From JAGOFO01 sp964522105 (lineage in GTDB: Bacteria; Myxococcota_A; UBA9042; DTJE01), in NCBI GenBank assembly GCA_964522105.1, contig CAZFVA010000001.1, positions 157,889 to 221,888 on the forward strand: 64,000 bases of DNA. Direction: 5' to 3'. The position numbers were made by a program, and so were the translations under genes. Positions within the stretch are counted from its first letter, which is position 1. Each line of letters begins with the position of its first letter. Below are positions 50,790 through 59,853 of the stretch, piece after piece. The notes below the pieces were generated by a model. The model searched no databases. It was not told the origin of the DNA and saw nothing but the letters and a program-made list of their open reading frames with translations.

Positions 50790-50811
50790 GCACTTTGTTC
50801 CAATCTGATAA
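50782..50811 (-). promoter_or_regulatory. Divergent promoter of the smaller HEAT-like lipoprotein gene
   Basis: On the minus strand TTATCA (50806-50811) and TATAGT (50782-50787) have an 18-base spacer. Its -10 box overlaps the plus-strand -10 in the symmetric octamer ACTATACT. The predicted start is about 25 bases before the ATG of the gene ending at 50181. Confidence 0.5.
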
Positions 50812-50856
50812 TTGTAGTCGGGCGCGTGTCCGCTTCAATTTCACGAGGGGTGGCTC

Positions 50857-52488
50857 ATGGGAGAAAAGTCAATGCGCAATTGTCTAAAAGTCGTGGTTCT
50901 GACCATAGTTCTGGCAATGGGGTTAGCTACGACAACCGGATGTCGCAAAGGTACACCCACAACCTGCAAAGGCTGGGTCAAGCTTCTTAAAAGCCCGGTA
51001 AACGGTAAGAAGGCAATCCAGAATCTGGGTTCGCTTAACTGTGCCGAATCAATTGCCGACCTCGAGGAAATTTTCCCTCGCAGTCAGTACAAGGAAGACA
51101 TTCTTCTTGCCGTAAAGCAGATTAATGCCCCTGAAGCGTCATTAACGCTTGTCACAACAGCGCTTGCTGACCCGGAAGCGGCCGTTATGGGTGCTGCTGT
51201 CGCAGAAGATTTTGCCAGGCCCGAATTCCGGCCCGGCCTTATCGAGATACTGCAGACAAACAGGGCTCTGGAAGCCAGATCGAATGCACTTCGCGCCATT
51301 GCGAAGATCGATGCGGCCAACCTGAAGCAGGACGAAGACCTGTTCATCAAACTGCTTCTTGAAGACCCGAACCTGCAGAAGATCGAAGTTAACGCAGAAG
51401 CAGCCCGTCTTCTTGGCGTCATGAAATCAGAAAAGGCCATCAACGCCCTGGTTTCCGCGATGTTCCTGCGCGACCAGCGCGGACGTCAGATTTATGCACC
51501 TGTCAGAAAGGCTTTTGCAGCAATCGGAAAGCCGGCTGTTGAACCGCTTATCGGCGTTCTGACGAAGGACACGGCCAAATTCGGCCCCCTTCTTCAGGAA
51601 CTGGAAGCGATGACCAAGAAAATGGGCATCTTCGACTGGCAGATTTTTGACGGTCCCGAACTTGTTCAGGTTCTTGGCGATCTGCGCGATGAAAGGGCCG
51701 CAATGCCTATCGCAAAGGATATTTCTGCAATCCTGAATCCGCCGGTCGGTGTCGATGACCGCGTTATCCGGACCTGGCAGATTGCCCAGCAGAACAGAAT
51801 CACGATGAGCATGATGGCCCTGTGGAATGTCGGGAACAAAGAAATCATCCCGACCCTGGTTGCCACAATCATCAACCCCGACAACGATGCCAAGCAGCGC
51901 CTTGATACGGCCAGCGGCCTGTCGCTGGTTCCCGATTTCATGGGCATTCCCGAACTGATTACGATTTACAAGACGACCAAACTGGCGACATTCCGTGCCC
52001 CGCTCGTCAAAGTCATTACCCTTGGTATTGACTGGGCAAACTACGACAACTTCAAGAAGCAACTGGCCGCTGAAAAGTCAGAACTGGTCAAGGAAAGATT
52101 CGCAGGCGACAGCGCCGAAGCCCTGGCCCATCAGGCCATGGTCAAAGTTCTTACCGAATGTAAGGCCAACGACGTTGACTGCCTGATCACAATGCTGAAA
52201 GACGCAAACGTCATCACCGGCCAGAAAGCCGCTCTGCTGATGGGCAACGTGAAGGATCCCGACGGCCGCGCCAAGGCCCTTACCGCACTGCTGGAATACT
52301 ACCCGCAGATCGACCCGCGCAAGGACGTTGACTTCCGCCGCTTCGTGCTGCTGGCCATATGGAGACTTGGTGACAAGGCAAATCTGGCTGATGTGCAGAG
52401 ACTGCTTGCGGCTGACAAGGCTAACAAGGGCGCTTCGTACTGGGTAGATGAACTGCAGACCTTCATTCCCGCATTCGCCGAGAAATAA
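50857..52488 (+). CDS. HEAT-repeat lipoprotein
   Basis: This 543-residue protein carries a lipoprotein signal (VVVLTIVLAMGLATTTGC) and is otherwise made of HEAT-like helical repeats (EARSNALRAIAKIDA, AVEPLIGVLTKDTA, AMPIAKDISAILN). These form a curved scaffold for protein binding in the periplasm or at the outer membrane. Both the first ATG (GAGGGG ahead) and the ATG five codons later (GGGAGAAA ahead) have usable ribosome binding sites; the later one gives a more typical signal. It ends directly against the convergent DUF6178-like gene. Confidence 0.75.
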   Translation: MGEKSMRNCLKVVVLTIVLAMGLATTTGCRKGTPTTCKGWVKLLKSPVNGKKAIQNLGSLNCAESIADLEEIFPRSQYKEDILLAVKQINAPEASLTLVTTALADPEAAVMGAAVAEDFARPEFRPGLIEILQTNRALEARSNALRAIAKIDAANLKQDEDLFIKLLLEDPNLQKIEVNAEAARLLGVMKSEKAINALVSAMFLRDQRGRQIYAPVRKAFAAIGKPAVEPLIGVLTKDTAKFGPLLQELEAMTKKMGIFDWQIFDGPELVQVLGDLRDERAAMPIAKDISAILNPPVGVDDRVIRTWQIAQQNRITMSMMALWNVGNKEIIPTLVATIINPDNDAKQRLDTASGLSLVPDFMGIPELITIYKTTKLATFRAPLVKVITLGIDWANYDNFKKQLAAEKSELVKERFAGDSAEALAHQAMVKVLTECKANDVDCLITMLKDANVITGQKAALLMGNVKDPDGRAKALTALLEYYPQIDPRKDVDFRRFVLLAIWRLGDKANLADVQRLLAADKANKGASYWVDELQTFIPAFAEK

Positions 52489-54177
52489 CTATCCGGTCAC
52501 CAGCAGACTGTCACCGACAAACTTCAACTTAATACCTGACGAAACATCAATTCCGCCAATCGACTGTTCCACGCGGTCAAGTGCCTCGTTCAGGAATTCA
52601 CGGACGGCAGCCGAATATTCATCTTCTGCCTGCGTGGAAACTCGCAGGGATGCTTTGATCAATTCACCGTCGAAAGCGGTGGCCCGCAGCTTTTTCAGTT
52701 CAGCCACGTTAAGCGGGGCTATCGACAGCCCGCCGCCCAGAATCTGACGGGCCCAGGCCGTCGCGACAACGTTACTGAATGTGGGCCTGACGATAGCTGT
52801 GCTTTCCGCCGGGCTGCCGTCATTTGATGCCTTCGCGGGATCGAAACCAAGGACACCTTTTGCAAACTGCACGACAGCCTTGTACTTTTTCATCAGCGAA
52901 ACGGCCTGAGTGACTTCAAGGCACGACATGAAATCGCGGGCACTGCCGCCACTAATCGACGGCGGGCACATCGGCGGGAAGGCGGCAGCGGCATCAATGT
53001 CTGCAGCCCGGAAATCACCGAACATCGAAAGACCTGCCATACCACCGACGTCGGCGATTACCTGCCTGGCCATAATCGACGCAGGTCGCGTGAACTCGGT
53101 ACCGGCGCGATACAGTTCAAGGGGAACCGACCGCTTCATAACCTTCAGCGCGACCGGGATATCCCCGCCGGACACAGCTTCAAGCCCGACCGAAACGACA
53201 AACAGGCTGTGCGCCGCGATTGCTTCCCACGCTTCGGTGTCAGACAGATCCTTGACACGTGCGGCCAGCACCCTGTTTACCAGGTTCAACGTCTGGGAAA
53301 GTATCAGCCCGGTATTCAGTTCATGACCGGCGGCGCCGACGACCTTCCAGAAAAACAATGAATCCGAAGTGTTACCAACCGTCAGGGCCAGGGGTTCCCC
53401 CGGGGTCAGACCGGCAGTCGAAAAGTCGGCAGATCCTTCATCAGACAGGACGCGCGTACGAAACCCTTCAAAATCAAACGGTTCAAACAGATCAAACACT
53501 TTTTCATCTTCCGGAAAACCGTTGTCGGCCAGTCTGCTGCGGCGATATTCAAGCGCGTGCTCTTCCAGCGATGAAACGGTTTCCCAGCGCCCTGCCTGAA
53601 GCATTCTGTGGGCAAACGCCACGCTGACGGCATACATCAGGTCGACCTGATTTCTGACAGCTGTCACTTCGTCAGCCGACTTGCACACCAGCAGAAAGAC
53701 GTTGTCAGGGGTCATGAAGCCGGTACCGGGCTCAAACTCAATATCCTCGGCTTCCTCGACCGTATAAACCAATGCACGACCCGCCACGGAAAGGACTACC
53801 AGTTCAGGATCAAGTTCCTTCAGCATCGCGACAGAAAATTCAAATCCGACATCCCTGGCAACATCCAGAATCCGATCAAGCCGGTCGGGCGCGAAATCGG
53901 TACCGCTCCAGACGCCCATATCTACGAAGACACGGCGCTGACCCGGGGTGGCATATTGAATCAGGCAGCCGGCATCATCAATGCCGATGCTGTTTACAAG
54001 ATACGAGAATTCATCTTCACGAAGCCGTTTCAACACTTTGTCCGGCTTTGGAAGGTTCAATATGGCATTCAGGCGGCCTGTACCTGAAAGTTGAAGGAAA
54101 TCAGCGGGCAACGCCAGGGCGGCAGTCTGTTCAACGATAACCGGCGAACTGGTAACAGGTTCAGAACTTCTAATCAT
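52489..54177 (-). CDS. DUF6178-like protein
   Basis: This 562-residue cytoplasmic protein has no signal peptide or membrane segment. It resembles the DUF6178 family of deltaproteobacteria: an N-terminal section with GRLNAILNLPKPDKVLKRL and EFSYLVNSIGIDDAGCLIQYAT, then VFVDMGVWSGTDFAPDRLDRIL. The rest is mostly helical. The function of the family is unknown. It starts 105 bases from the divergent glycosyltransferase gene and ends against the HEAT lipoprotein gene without a gap. Confidence 0.65.
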   Translation of the reverse strand: MIRSSEPVTSSPVIVEQTAALALPADFLQLSGTGRLNAILNLPKPDKVLKRLREDEFSYLVNSIGIDDAGCLIQYATPGQRRVFVDMGVWSGTDFAPDRLDRILDVARDVGFEFSVAMLKELDPELVVLSVAGRALVYTVEEAEDIEFEPGTGFMTPDNVFLLVCKSADEVTAVRNQVDLMYAVSVAFAHRMLQAGRWETVSSLEEHALEYRRSRLADNGFPEDEKVFDLFEPFDFEGFRTRVLSDEGSADFSTAGLTPGEPLALTVGNTSDSLFFWKVVGAAGHELNTGLILSQTLNLVNRVLAARVKDLSDTEAWEAIAAHSLFVVSVGLEAVSGGDIPVALKVMKRSVPLELYRAGTEFTRPASIMARQVIADVGGMAGLSMFGDFRAADIDAAAAFPPMCPPSISGGSARDFMSCLEVTQAVSLMKKYKAVVQFAKGVLGFDPAKASNDGSPAESTAIVRPTFSNVVATAWARQILGGGLSIAPLNVAELKKLRATAFDGELIKASLRVSTQAEDEYSAAVREFLNEALDRVEQSIGGIDVSSGIKLKFVGDSLLVTG

Positions 54178-54281
54178 GATGGTCTTTTTCGCTTTCTATA
54201 AAGGGTCGAACGCTTGAAAACTACAGCAACAGACAGTACTCTACCGCAGTTTATTTCCATCGGCCAGACTGAGGTAGTAAG

Positions 54282-57230
54282 TTGGCGAAACATATAAGTA
54301 CATGGGTTGCGCTGGCTGTTTCACTTGTGATGCTTCTGCTTGGTACGTCAAGCACCGGTCTGTGGGACCCGTGGGAGATGAATCATTCCGCAGTCGCAAG
54401 CCGGATGATGCAGACCCCGACGGTACTTGTCATCGACCGGCAGGGCGCTGATGGCGACCTGTCAAAGGCGTTGACGAAGACTGCAGACGGTCGCTTCACG
54501 CTTGAAAATGCGAAGGTGGCGGCGGAAGGGACTCAGGGCCTGGATGTCCTGCGCGACAGGACTTCAGATAAGATATATGCCGCCGTTGTCCTGAATCTGG
54601 ACACAGTCATGCCGGCAGACGCCGGGACCGGCGCCGCTTCTGATGCCGCAGCTGTCAAGACGCTGTCGAACGCCGTCAGGAACGCCGCAGGCAAGAACCT
54701 TTCGACGAAATTCATCATCGTGTCGTCATCAACGGGAATGAACCCGGACGACATCCGCAGCAAAATACTGAAAACTTCGGCCGCTTCAGGTACCGAAGAA
54801 GTCGCCCGCCTTGACGGCGTTCTGACTGCCGGGTCAATGGCTGCAACACCCGACCTGGTCGCGTCTGCGGCATCATGCAGCAAGTGGACGGCCCAGTTCA
54901 AAGCGTCCGGCAGGACGATGTTCCAGCCGCCGATGGACCCGAAAATCACTTCATTCTGGTACTCGCTTTTCGGTTTCAACGAATTCAGTTCAAGACTGAC
55001 CGGAATCATTTTTTCAATCCTGACCATACTTCTGGTGTTCTTCCCGGGACGGCGCCTGTTCGGCGAAAAGCTTGCCGCAACGGCCATCCTGATCATGTCA
55101 ACAAGCGTATTGTTTTTCGGTATGGCCAGGTTTGCGGGCGCCGGCATGACGGAAGTGTTCAGCCTTACGCTGGCGTGCCTTTCATTCGGATACCTGACAT
55201 CAGAGATAACTGGAAAAAACGCGCTGCTGTGGTGGCCGGTTCTGGCTTTATCCATAGTGCTGTGCTGGCTTTCGGGCGGACTTGTCACCGTGGTGACTTT
55301 CGCCGCAATAGCCGGTACGCGGGCAATCATTCTGCCCGACCGCCGCGTTATCACCGTTACCGGGATTATCTTTGCGGTACTGGGACTTCTGGCCATCGCA
55401 ACGTTTATTCCAGATGCCGCATGGTTCAGACAGTTCCGCTTTACGGCCGCGACGTTTACAGGCGGCGTGACGCTTGAATCCAGGTCATTTGACTTCATCA
55501 TCAAGGAAATCGGTTTCGGCTTCTTCCCGTGGAGCGCTTTCATCCCGGTCGCCGTATGGATGGCCGTCACAGGCGCCAACTGCAAAAAGCCGGAAAGGCT
55601 GCTGCTTGTGCTGTGGGCCATGGTGCCGATGATCAGCGCCATGATATTCATCCGGCCTTTCAATCAGACGATGTACCTTGGCGTACCCGGACTTGCGATT
55701 CTGACGGCACTTTTCTTTGCCGAATCTGAAGACGACACGATGCAGGCAAGGATTTTCGGATTCTTCGCCATCGGCCTTTTCCTGGTCATTATGAAGGACA
55801 TCACAAAGTCACCGGCGCCCCTTGTGACCTTCCTGACGACTGACCCGATGTTTACCAAACCGGGCCAGGGCGACGGCGGCTTCCCGGCGTCTGTCATGGT
55901 CCCGTCCATTGGAAAGTTGTTCCTTGGGATCATGCTTCTGTCAATGCTTTCGGTTGCTTCCAGAATCTCGACACAGGCGCGGCGCCTGCCCGGACTGCTG
56001 GCTGACAAGAAAGTGTTCATTATCGTCGTACTGATTGCTGCCGGCCTGATCGCCACGGACATCATCATATTCACGGCAATCAAGTGGTATGCGATATTCG
56101 GCCAGAACGGCAAACCCGGCAACGAGCTGCTGCGTATCTTTGTGACCGGCCCGGATATCATCCTGCTGTACCTGATGATGGCGTCCATCCTGGTGGTCAG
56201 AAACTGGAACGCGATTTACACCCGGGTTTCCCGACTGGCGGGCGCCCCTTTCATGGAAAAGCTGGACCGTGCCTTCACAGCTTTCCAGACCATGAACACC
56301 CAGAAATACGTGTTTGTCAGTGCCGCTGTCGGATTCGCGGCCGTTCAGATATTCATGATCACACCGGAACTGACGCTGCACGTTTCCCAGAAACACATTG
56401 TGGATTCATGGAAGGAATCGTCAGAAAAGGCACCGGGGCCGCTGTACCGGCATGGCCAGTTCAGCACCAGGGGCGGCGAAGACACCAATTTCTACACATC
56501 TTCGATTGAAGAAAAATCGGCACGTTCCGAAGTGACGGCCCTGCTTAAAGACAAGTCAAAAAGGACTTTCTTCATTGTACCGGCCAAGCAGTTCAGTGAA
56601 ATCAATTCCGCCTACCGTGACATTTCAGGTGACCGCGGCCTGCCGGTACTTGATGACAGGTCTTCGCGGATAGTCCTTACAGCTTCGACACTTGCGGCTG
56701 GCGAAACCGACCACAACTGGCTGGCGAAGGCGACGTTGACCGAAAAGGAATTCGAGGCGCTGAAGGATGTTGAAAGGAAAATCGTCAACTTTGATAACAC
56801 CCTTGAACTGGTCGGCTTCCAGATTACGCCCCAGGCCATTACGCGTGGGACAAATCCAGTCCTGAAGACATTTTACAAGGTGTTGAAAAAGGTCCCGAAG
56901 TCGTACCGCGTGTTCCTGCATGTTGACAAGGTTGGTTCTTCGACCCGAATTCACGGCGACCACTGGATACTTAACATGGTGCCTGAATCTGAAGACGAAA
57001 ATGACTGCGTCGGATGTTACGCCACCACCCACTGGAAAAAGGGCGACATCATCGTGGACACTTATGAACTGAGTGTGCCGATCGGATCACCTTCCGGCGA
57101 CTACGATGTCTGGATGGGCCTGTACACTCCTGGTGGCGGGGGTCGTCTGAAGGTCACGTCGTTTGACGAAGACAAGATCAAGCATGACGGCTCGGAGCGC
57201 GTACGCATCGGCAAAATGACAGTTCGCTGA
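54282..57230 (+). CDS. GT39-like glycosyltransferase with large periplasmic insertion
   Basis: This 982-residue membrane protein starts with TTG (GAGGTAG ahead). After one N-terminal TM helix it has GLWDPWEMNHSAVASRM, the acidic catalytic-loop motif of ArnT/PMT-type (GT39/GT83) transferases that use polyprenyl-phosphate sugars. About 165 residues of a soluble domain follow. Then come PPMDPKITSFWYSLFGFNEF, equivalent to the usual second loop, and about 11 further TM helices to residue 690. The C-terminal 290 residues form a soluble beta-rich domain (LELVGFQITPQAITRGTNPV). It would glycosylate a lipid or protein at the periplasmic face. Prepilin peptidase follows after 15 bases. Confidence 0.78.
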   Translation: MAKHISTWVALAVSLVMLLLGTSSTGLWDPWEMNHSAVASRMMQTPTVLVIDRQGADGDLSKALTKTADGRFTLENAKVAAEGTQGLDVLRDRTSDKIYAAVVLNLDTVMPADAGTGAASDAAAVKTLSNAVRNAAGKNLSTKFIIVSSSTGMNPDDIRSKILKTSAASGTEEVARLDGVLTAGSMAATPDLVASAASCSKWTAQFKASGRTMFQPPMDPKITSFWYSLFGFNEFSSRLTGIIFSILTILLVFFPGRRLFGEKLAATAILIMSTSVLFFGMARFAGAGMTEVFSLTLACLSFGYLTSEITGKNALLWWPVLALSIVLCWLSGGLVTVVTFAAIAGTRAIILPDRRVITVTGIIFAVLGLLAIATFIPDAAWFRQFRFTAATFTGGVTLESRSFDFIIKEIGFGFFPWSAFIPVAVWMAVTGANCKKPERLLLVLWAMVPMISAMIFIRPFNQTMYLGVPGLAILTALFFAESEDDTMQARIFGFFAIGLFLVIMKDITKSPAPLVTFLTTDPMFTKPGQGDGGFPASVMVPSIGKLFLGIMLLSMLSVASRISTQARRLPGLLADKKVFIIVVLIAAGLIATDIIIFTAIKWYAIFGQNGKPGNELLRIFVTGPDIILLYLMMASILVVRNWNAIYTRVSRLAGAPFMEKLDRAFTAFQTMNTQKYVFVSAAVGFAAVQIFMITPELTLHVSQKHIVDSWKESSEKAPGPLYRHGQFSTRGGEDTNFYTSSIEEKSARSEVTALLKDKSKRTFFIVPAKQFSEINSAYRDISGDRGLPVLDDRSSRIVLTASTLAAGETDHNWLAKATLTEKEFEALKDVERKIVNFDNTLELVGFQITPQAITRGTNPVLKTFYKVLKKVPKSYRVFLHVDKVGSSTRIHGDHWILNMVPESEDENDCVGCYATTHWKKGDIIVDTYELSVPIGSPSGDYDVWMGLYTPGGGGRLKVTSFDEDKIKHDGSERVRIGKMTVR

Positions 57231-57245
57231 CACCCCGGGGGCCAA

Positions 57246-58271
57246 ATGCCTGAAGTATTAGAGACTATCGAAGGCATCCCGTTCTGGCTGTTCAAGGCCA
57301 CGGCACTGATTCTCGGGGCCTGTTTCGGCTCTTTCGCCAACGTTGTCATCCACCGCGTCCCGAAAGGGCTTTCGATCGTGCGACCTGGCTCCATGTGCCC
57401 GGGCTGCGGGCATGAAATCCGCTGGTACGAAAACATCCCGGTCCTGAGCTGGATCTTCCTGCGGGCCAGGTGCAGCGGCTGCGGCAACCCGATTTCAATC
57501 AGATACCCGCTTGTCGAACTGACGGTGGCCGTCCTGTCGCTTGCTTCACTGTATTACGGACTGTCGCTGGTAGCCGGGATTGACGTGACGGCGGCGCAGG
57601 TCGGGGCGCTGTGGTTCTTCCCGTTTTCATTCGTCTTTCTGTTGGTCATAATCACATTCATTGACCTGGAACACTGGATAATCCCGCACGTCCTGACAAT
57701 CACCGGAATCGTTCTGGGCATTGCGCAGTCACTTCTGATCGGCGATCTGACCGGCGTGTCATGGCTGGAATCCCTGATCGGGATGGCGGCCGGGGCAATT
57801 CCAATCATCGTCATCATCGAAGTGTACTTCCGCCTGACAGGCCGCGAAGGCATGGGTTACGGCGACGTCATGCTGATGGCAATGGCCGGCGCATGGCTTG
57901 GATACACAGCCCTGCCCTTCATCCTGCTGGCAAGCTCGATCCAGGGCCTTATAGCGGCGCTGGTGATGATTGCCATGAAGAAAAAGACTACACCGCCGTG
58001 GCAGGAAGGTGCAAAGGACGCGGATGGCAACGAAGTGCCGGCCACCGAAGCTGCGGAGCCTGCCCTTGAAGCCGCTTCAGTTTCACCTGAATCCACCGTA
58101 GCCACTGAATCAACGGCCACCACTGAAGCCCGCCCGCCCGCCGAAGAACCTGCCCCGACCGACAATTCAACCCGCCACCTGGCAATCCCGTTCGGCCCGT
58201 TCATTGCCCTTGCGATGATGGAATGGCTGTTCTTTTCAGACTTGATTTCACCCTGGATTTTCGGGTTCTGA
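57246..58271 (+). CDS. pilD: Prepilin peptidase (A24) with acidic insertion
   Basis: This 341-residue membrane enzyme cleaves and N-methylates type IV prepilins and T2SS pseudopilins. It has the N-terminal GSFANVVIHR motif and two C-x-x-C zinc pairs (CPGCG, CSGCG). Both catalytic aspartates are present in FIDLEHW and GYGDVM. The C-terminal PFGPFIALA motif is separated from the preceding helix by about 60 residues rich in Ala, Thr, Glu and Pro, an insertion unusual for the family. No pilin genes are adjacent; the GspF-like gene is 25 kb away in the window. Confidence 0.92.
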   Translation: MPEVLETIEGIPFWLFKATALILGACFGSFANVVIHRVPKGLSIVRPGSMCPGCGHEIRWYENIPVLSWIFLRARCSGCGNPISIRYPLVELTVAVLSLASLYYGLSLVAGIDVTAAQVGALWFFPFSFVFLLVIITFIDLEHWIIPHVLTITGIVLGIAQSLLIGDLTGVSWLESLIGMAAGAIPIIVIIEVYFRLTGREGMGYGDVMLMAMAGAWLGYTALPFILLASSIQGLIAALVMIAMKKKTTPPWQEGAKDADGNEVPATEAAEPALEAASVSPESTVATESTATTEARPPAEEPAPTDNSTRHLAIPFGPFIALAMMEWLFFSDLISPWIFGF

Positions 58272-58292
58272 AGCACCTGACTGAAGCAAATT

Positions 58293-59063
58293 CTAGAACG
58301 AATAACTGGCGGGAATGAACGACCTGACTGTGTCCCGGGATCCTTCACCGACAACCGTCTGAACAAGTTCGCCCATCGGGTATGTGACGGCGGTAAAGCC
58401 ACCCTGACGCTCGATCTTCAGGGTTTCGGGGACCCTCGGATTCTGACTGTCCTGGTGATACTGGGTAACTGAAACCCGGCGGCCGCCAACGTCATACATG
58501 TACACGACGGCCGGACGCTGACCAAGACTTGTGATCCTGGCGCCTATCAAACGGATGTTACCGTCGTCTGCAACCGGAATTTCGGACGGAAACGGGGCCT
58601 TCGCCGTCAGGAAACCCTGGACCATCTGGCGGTCGCCATAGACTTCGGAATCCGAACTTTCGGCATGCGCAACGACGGCCCGGAACGGCGTTTCATCAAT
58701 CTCGAGCCCCGGTTTCGTCAACGACACGAACACCGACAGCCCGACGCCAAGAACGACCAGCACCGACGCGGCAATCGCCATGTTTCTGAAGGCCGTCAGG
58801 GGACGCCTGCCCGAAATCCCGGCACGAATCCCGTCGGCAAGACTGTTCGGCGCACGGACACGCTGCATCTGCTCGGCAAAGCGCTGCCGAAACAGCCTTT
58901 CGCGACCGACAGCCATCGCGCAGTCACCGCACGAACCAAGATGCTGCTCGACGAACCGCATCTCGGTCACGTCAAGCTCGTCATCCAGATACAGCTCAAT
59001 AAACCGTTTCGCCGTTTCGCAATTCCAGACCGAATCACGGTTAAAGTTTGTTTCTTTACTCAT
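58293..59063 (-). CDS. Membrane-anchored zinc-finger anti-sigma factor
   Basis: The product (256 residues) starts at MSKETN, overlapping the sigma factor stop by 8 bases. The N-terminus is a ZAS-type domain: YLDDELDVTEMRFVEQHLGSCGDC (the H-x3-C-x2-C motif), with a preceding Cys (WNCETA). One transmembrane helix lies near 95 (MAIAASVLVVLGVGLSVFVSL). A periplasmic domain of about 140 residues follows, with beta-rich repeats. It would hold the ECF sigma factor at the membrane until an envelope signal releases it. The overlap indicates stoichiometric expression. Confidence 0.85.
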   Translation of the reverse strand: MSKETNFNRDSVWNCETAKRFIELYLDDELDVTEMRFVEQHLGSCGDCAMAVGRERLFRQRFAEQMQRVRAPNSLADGIRAGISGRRPLTAFRNMAIAASVLVVLGVGLSVFVSLTKPGLEIDETPFRAVVAHAESSDSEVYGDRQMVQGFLTAKAPFPSEIPVADDGNIRLIGARITSLGQRPAVVYMYDVGGRRVSVTQYHQDSQNPRVPETLKIERQGGFTAVTYPMGELVQTVVGEGSRDTVRSFIPASYSF

Positions 59064-59718
59064 GGCGCGCACCTCTTGCACCGAAATCCCGGCCATTCGC
59101 CACCTTCGGGCTGAATTCCAGAATATTCGAATCATCATCCGACGCCCTGCCGCTTTCTTCCTGCGGGGCAACCGCAACCAGCAATTCGCGCAGAATCCTG
59201 CGACCACGGTACAACCGCGACATCACGGTACCGATCGGCGTGTTCATGATGTCAGCGATTTCCTTGTACGAAAAACCTTCGACGTCGGCCAGTTCAACGA
59301 CAGACCTGAAATCGGCCGGCAACTTGTCAAACGCCTTTTCAATTTCATGTCTGGTAAACCGCAGCCACGCCGCGCTTTCCTGAGTCTCGGATTCAAAGAA
59401 CGACCATCCGGGAAGGCCCTGGCCAGGTACCGTTTCCGGGACTTCGTCGGTCGTAAACTCGCGGGATGAAGACCTGATGCGGTTGATATGAGTGTTTCGC
59501 AGAATGCGACACAGCCACGCCCTGCAGTTCGTGTCCGACTCATAAGAATCAAAGGCATCCCATGCCTTCATGTACGTTTCCTGAACCAGGTCATCGGCTT
59601 CGACAGAATCACCCGTCCTGGACAGGGCAAACCGGTAAATGGCGTCAAGCAGGGGCATCGCCTCGCGCTCGAAACGCTGCTTTTTTGTTTCCCGCTTCAC
59701 GATGTTCAGAATACTCAT
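59056..59718 (-). CDS. ECF sigma factor (SigR/RpoE-like)
   Basis: This 220-residue sigma factor has region 2 (YRFALSRTGDSVEADDLVQETYMKAWDAF, in parts) and region 4 (LPADFRSVVELADVEGFSYKEIADIM, then GTVMSRLYRGRR). The pattern DLVQETYxKAW with TNCRAWLCRILRNTHINRIR resembles ECF12/SigR-type factors. The C-terminal 35 residues beyond region 4 are not conserved. It is followed by a zinc-finger anti-sigma factor, so it probably responds to an envelope or redox stress. The 135 bases upstream contain no clear ECF-type promoter. Confidence 0.9.
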   Translation of the reverse strand: MSILNIVKRETKKQRFEREAMPLLDAIYRFALSRTGDSVEADDLVQETYMKAWDAFDSYESDTNCRAWLCRILRNTHINRIRSSSREFTTDEVPETVPGQGLPGWSFFESETQESAAWLRFTRHEIEKAFDKLPADFRSVVELADVEGFSYKEIADIMNTPIGTVMSRLYRGRRILRELLVAVAPQEESGRASDDDSNILEFSPKVANGRDFGARGARHE

Positions 59719-59853
59719 GACAACCTCAAGGTTTTCACCCTTTCGCGTCCACGGCTAAGAAACAAGACCGGACCGCCATATATTCCCGATTATCTATTGC
59801 GATTATCCACAAAAATTACTGCGCGACATACCGGGCAAGGCAGAAAGGCAACA

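Noticed and set aside
54533..55663. 376-codon minus-strand frame inside the glycosyltransferase
   Set aside because: Antisense shadow without motifs; the plus-strand gene has clear GT39-type loops and TM segments.
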